Assembly: GCA_002437285.1 (NCBI GenBank)
Contig: DJOV01000132.1
Coordinates: 1-17,341, forward strand
From: Prevotella sp. UBA6429
GTDB taxonomy: Bacteria > Bacteroidota > Bacteroidia > Bacteroidales > Bacteroidaceae
Direction of reading: 5' to 3'
Length of the DNA stretch: 17,341 nt
Shown: positions 15,046 to 17,341 of the stretch, in pieces
How positions within the stretch are numbered: position 1 is the stretch's first letter
Layout: each line of letters starts with the position of its first letter
Program-made: the position numbers and the translations under genes
The notes under the pieces: model-generated
Seen by the model: only the letters and a program-made list of their open reading frames with translations
The model's database searches: none
What the model was told of the DNA's origin: nothing

Positions 15046-15087
15046 TATCTTTGTATAAGATAGGCTACGGCTCAGCAATTGAAGCAA
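15046..15087 (+). repeat. Promoter-bearing palindromic repeat, copy 1
   Basis: Starts TATCTTTGTATAAGATAGG, shared exactly with copy 2. TATCTTTG (15046-15053) matches TAnnTTTG, and TATCTT/AAGATA form an inverted repeat around a 5-base centre overlapping the would-be start site. The similarity to copy 2 continues through CTCAGCAATTGAAG. No TTG lies at the right distance upstream. TGAAGC/GCTTCA (15080-15093) forms a further palindrome. Confidence 0.65.
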
Positions 15088-15111
15088 GCTTCATTGCGTT
15101 CGTTCTTGCAC

Positions 15112-15150
15112 TATCTTTGTATAAGATAGGTAGCGCTCGGCAATTTGAAG
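15112..15150 (+). repeat. Promoter-bearing palindromic repeat, copy 2 (likely promoter of the GT genes)
   Basis: A second copy 66 bp downstream of the first, with TATCTTTG at 15112-15119 and a 7-bp inverted repeat (CTATCTT/AAGATAG, from 15111). It then continues CTCGGCAATTTGAAG, one substitution and one added T relative to copy 1. Transcription from here would start near 15126 and give a leader of about 80 nt for the GT4 gene at 15206. The -33 element is not recognisable. Confidence 0.6.
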
Positions 15151-15205
15151 TTTTTTTCAATGTGCTTGGCTTGTCCTGTCCTGGCAACAAATTATCGAAA
15201 GAGGT

Positions 15206-16480
15206 ATGCGCGTATTGATCATCAACACAAGTGAGAAGACAGGCGGGGCGGCAGTAGCGGCCAATCGCCTGCTGGACACGCTCAACAATAATGGCGTGAA
15301 GGCCAAGATGCTGGTGGGCGACAAGGTGACTGACAACATCACGGTGGTGCAGGCTCCCCGTCCCTGGCTTCGCCGGTGGAACTTCCTGTGGGAGCGCTGG
15401 TGCGTGTTTTGGCACCTTCACTTCAGCCGTACGAACCTTTTTGAGCTCGACCTGGCCAATGCGGGCATCGACATCACGAGCCTCCCCGAGTTTAAGGAGG
15501 CCGATGTCATCCACTTGGCCTGGATCAATCAAGGCCTGTTGTCGCTGGGCTCCATCCGTAAGATCCTGGCCAGTGGCAAGCCGGTGGTGTGGACCATGCA
15601 CGACCTTTGGCCCGCCACGGGCATCTGCCATGTCACGCTGGGTTGCAAGGCCTATCGCGCCGTGTGCCAGGGGTGTCGCTACCTACCCAAGCACCACACG
15701 CCGGCCGACCTGTCAACGCGCATCTTCAACCGCAAGCGGAAGCTCTATCGCGGCAGTGGCATCCACTTCGTGACGTGCAGCAAGTGGCTGGGTGACCAGG
15801 CCCGCCAGAGTGCCTTGCTCTCCGGCTTGCACGTCGACACCATCCCCAATCCCATCGACACCCACGTGTTCTGCGAGCGAGACAAGCAGTCGGCGCGCCT
15901 CCACGCCAACCTGCCTGCCGACAAGCGCATCATCCTCTTTGTGTCTCAGCGTGTCACCATGGAGCGAAAGGGCATCGGCTATCTCACCGAGGCCATCTCG
16001 ATGTTGGCCGACCAGCACCCTGAGATGTGCCAAGACACGGTGGTTGCCATCCTGGGCGGTCACGCCGAGGAGGTAGTGGATCAGTTGCGCTTGCCCGCCA
16101 TCCCCTTGGGCTACGTGAGCGACGAGCGACAAATCGTTGACATCTACAATTCGGCCGATGTCTTCGTGCTTCCCTCGCTCGATGAGAACCTCCCCAACAC
16201 CATCATGGAGGCCATGGCTTGTGGTGTGCCGTCAGTGGGCTTCAAGGTGGGCGGCATACCCGAGATGATCGACCACCTGAAGAATGGCTATGTGGCCAAG
16301 TACAAGGATGCGGCCGACCTGGCTGCAGGCCTTCACTGGGTGCTCCGCGAGGCCGACCATGCCACGCTGAGCCGTGAGGCCGTTGCCAAGGTGCGGTCAA
16401 GCTATTCGCAGCGCACAGTGGCCATGCATTACATCGAAGTGTACAACCAGGCCTTGGCCTTCAAGAACTATAACATCTGA
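15206..16480 (+). CDS. GT4 family (GT-B fold) glycosyltransferase with a Cys cluster
   Basis: A 424-residue glycosyltransferase of the GT4 type. The N-terminal Rossmann half starts MRVLIINTSEKTGGAAVAAN, and the GGAA loop near residue 13-16 fits the glycine-rich acceptor side. The C-terminal nucleotide-sugar half has ILFVSQRVTMERKGIGYL, VAILGG and the E-x7-E motif Glu327/Glu335 in DENLPNTIMEAMACG, then SVGFKVGGIPEMI. Four cysteines (141, 147, 154, 157) follow WTMHDLWPATG in a C-x5-C-x6-C-x2-C arrangement seen in WcaC-like enzymes, perhaps binding a metal. No membrane segment; probably works at the inner face of the inner membrane in surface polysaccharide or lipid-linked glycan synthesis. Sugar and acceptor unknown. 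A GT2 gene follows after 21 bases. Confidence 0.92.
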   Translation: MRVLIINTSEKTGGAAVAANRLLDTLNNNGVKAKMLVGDKVTDNITVVQAPRPWLRRWNFLWERWCVFWHLHFSRTNLFELDLANAGIDITSLPEFKEADVIHLAWINQGLLSLGSIRKILASGKPVVWTMHDLWPATGICHVTLGCKAYRAVCQGCRYLPKHHTPADLSTRIFNRKRKLYRGSGIHFVTCSKWLGDQARQSALLSGLHVDTIPNPIDTHVFCERDKQSARLHANLPADKRIILFVSQRVTMERKGIGYLTEAISMLADQHPEMCQDTVVAILGGHAEEVVDQLRLPAIPLGYVSDERQIVDIYNSADVFVLPSLDENLPNTIMEAMACGVPSVGFKVGGIPEMIDHLKNGYVAKYKDAADLAAGLHWVLREADHATLSREAVAKVRSSYSQRTVAMHYIEVYNQALAFKNYNI

Positions 16481-16501
16481 CGCTTACCGATACCCCAATC
16501 C

Positions 16502-17278
16502 ATGATCAAGTTTACCATTATCACATGCACTTTCCGTGCCGCCCATGAGTTGCCCCGCACTGTCGAGAGCGTGCTCAGCCAGACCTATGGCGATGTGGAG
16601 CACCTCATCCTTGACGGCCTGTCGACCGATGGCACGGTGGAGATCGCACGCGACTATGCGCACCGCTCCGCTGAGGCGTGCAATGGCCATGAGGTCATCG
16701 TAGTCTCTGAGAAGGACGGCGGGCTTTATGATGCCATGAACAAGGGCATCCGCATGGCCACGGGCGACTATCTGGTGTTTCTCAATGCGGGTGACGTCTT
16801 TCCCTCACCCGATACGCTCGAGCTGGTGGCGGGCAGCGTGGGCGACGGCGAACCGTTACCTGGCGTGCTCTATGGCGACACGGATATCGTCGACGACGAG
16901 GGCCACTTCTTGCGCCATCGCCGCTTGCAGCCACCCGAACACCTGTCGTGGCGCTCGTTCCGTCATGGCATGCTGGTGTGCCACCAGGCGTTCTATGCAC
17001 GCACCGACCTGGCCAAGGCCCATCCCTACGACTTGTCTTACCGTCTCTCGGCCGATGTCGACTGGTGCATACGCATCATGAAGGCGGCCGAGCGTGAGGG
17101 GCTGCCCCTGCGCAATGTAGGTGCCGTGGTGGTCAACTACCTGGATGGAGGCATGTCGGTCAAGAACCACCGCGCGTCGCTGCGTGAGCGCTTCCGGCTC
17201 ATGTGCCACCACTACGGCCTGTTGCCGACGCTGGCCTTGCACGCCTGGTTCGTGTTGCGTGCCATCGTGAAGAAATGA
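16502..17278 (+). CDS. GT2 family (GT-A fold) glycosyltransferase
   Basis: A 258-residue GT2 enzyme. It begins FTIITCTFRAAHELPRTVES, then LILDGLSTDGTVEIA, the segment SEKDGGLYDAMNKG (residues 69-82) and GDYLVFLNAGD with the DXD-like NAGD at 95-98. YGDTDIVDD and SADVDWCIRIMKAA follow, the latter supplying the acidic acceptor-site residues. The SEKDGGLYDAMNKG segment is typical of WcaE-like polysaccharide glycosyltransferases. The C-terminus ends in a short hydrophobic stretch (LALHAWFVLRAIVKK) that may touch the membrane. It starts 21 bases after the GT4 gene, so the pair likely adds successive sugars to one glycan. The donor sugar cannot be told. Confidence 0.92.
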   Translation: MIKFTIITCTFRAAHELPRTVESVLSQTYGDVEHLILDGLSTDGTVEIARDYAHRSAEACNGHEVIVVSEKDGGLYDAMNKGIRMATGDYLVFLNAGDVFPSPDTLELVAGSVGDGEPLPGVLYGDTDIVDDEGHFLRHRRLQPPEHLSWRSFRHGMLVCHQAFYARTDLAKAHPYDLSYRLSADVDWCIRIMKAAEREGLPLRNVGAVVVNYLDGGMSVKNHRASLRERFRLMCHHYGLLPTLALHAWFVLRAIVKK

Positions 17279-17292
17279 CTCGCCCCGCCAAG

Positions 17293-17341
17293 ACGCGAAG
17301 AAGCCCTGCAATCCCATCAGGATTGCAGGGCTTCTTCGCGT
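17293..17341. terminator. Perfect 22-bp inverted repeat, probable terminator of the GT unit
   Basis: The arm 17293-17314 (starting ACGCGAAGAAGCC) is the exact reverse complement of 17320-17341, with a 5-base loop CATCA. It begins 14 bases after the GT2 stop and runs to the last base of the window, so the stem may be longer and any T-run is out of sight. Its symmetry would let it end transcription from both sides. Confidence 0.7.

Larger units (their letters stand above)
14829..15205 (+). other. Spacer between the ZIP gene and the glycosyltransferase pair
   Basis: A 377-base non-coding stretch. After the ZIP stop, GGTGG 14829-14833 can pair with CCACC 14847-14851, or CCGCAA 14850-14855 with TTGCGG 14875-14880; these are weak terminator candidates without a T-run. 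GGGGC 14928-14932 with GCCCC 14938-14942 competes with GTATAG 14933-14938 and CTATAC 14944-14949. The right half carries two promoter-bearing repeats. An open frame through 14892-15218 translates these repeats and is not considered a gene. Confidence 0.6.

Noticed and set aside
14892..15218. 108-codon + strand open frame between the ZIP and GT4 genes
   Set aside because: It is built from the promoter-bearing repeats (both copies translate to the same LYKIG motif), resembles no protein family and overlaps the GT4 start. It is a by-product of repeat DNA.

Overview
The window looks like the chromosome of a Bacteroidales bacterium, most likely a high-GC Prevotella-type organism. Four things suggest this: type IX secretion genes (porU, porV), the Bacteroidetes promoter signature (TTG, about 20 bases, TAnnTTTG), A-rich start regions with little Shine-Dalgarno, and GC-rich genes set in AT-rich spacers. 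The genus is inferred. Every convincing gene is on the + strand.

Region 1 (1-5150): a secreted S41 family peptidase, then the translation operon rplM-rpsI-rpsB-tsf. The operon starts from a Bacteroidetes-type promoter near 1920 and ends at a strong hairpin terminator (5102-5150). It contains two long structured non-coding stretches, a leader of about 200 nt before rplM and a spacer of 194 nt between rpsI and rpsB. Both are candidates for ribosomal-protein feedback RNAs.

Region 2 (5151-13435): a secreted subtilisin-like (S8) protease with a short C-terminal tail resembling a T9SS sorting signal, a fumarylacetoacetase-fold enzyme, porU (T9SS sortase), porV (outer-membrane shuttle protein) and ispF (isoprenoid synthesis), closed by a strong intrinsic terminator. 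A likely cargo protease therefore sits just upstream of the sortase and shuttle that would export and anchor it. The spacing suggests co-transcription, at least from the FAH gene to ispF.

Region 3 (13436-14081): about 650 bases of AT-rich DNA with no convincing protein gene but many signals. There is a near-consensus promoter pointing LEFT, an 85-base tract with no G on the + strand right at its predicted start, a 15-codon ORF, a hairpin plus T8, a perfect FNR/CRP-type palindrome, a 20-bp tandem repeat, and a rightward promoter with an inverted repeat for the next gene. This is the least explained part of the window.

Region 4 (14082-17341): a ZIP-family metal transporter, a 377-base spacer with two copies of a promoter-bearing palindromic repeat 66 bp apart, then a GT4 and a GT2 glycosyltransferase that look co-transcribed and probably act in surface polysaccharide or glycolipid assembly. 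The window ends in a perfect 22-bp inverted repeat that probably terminates the unit.
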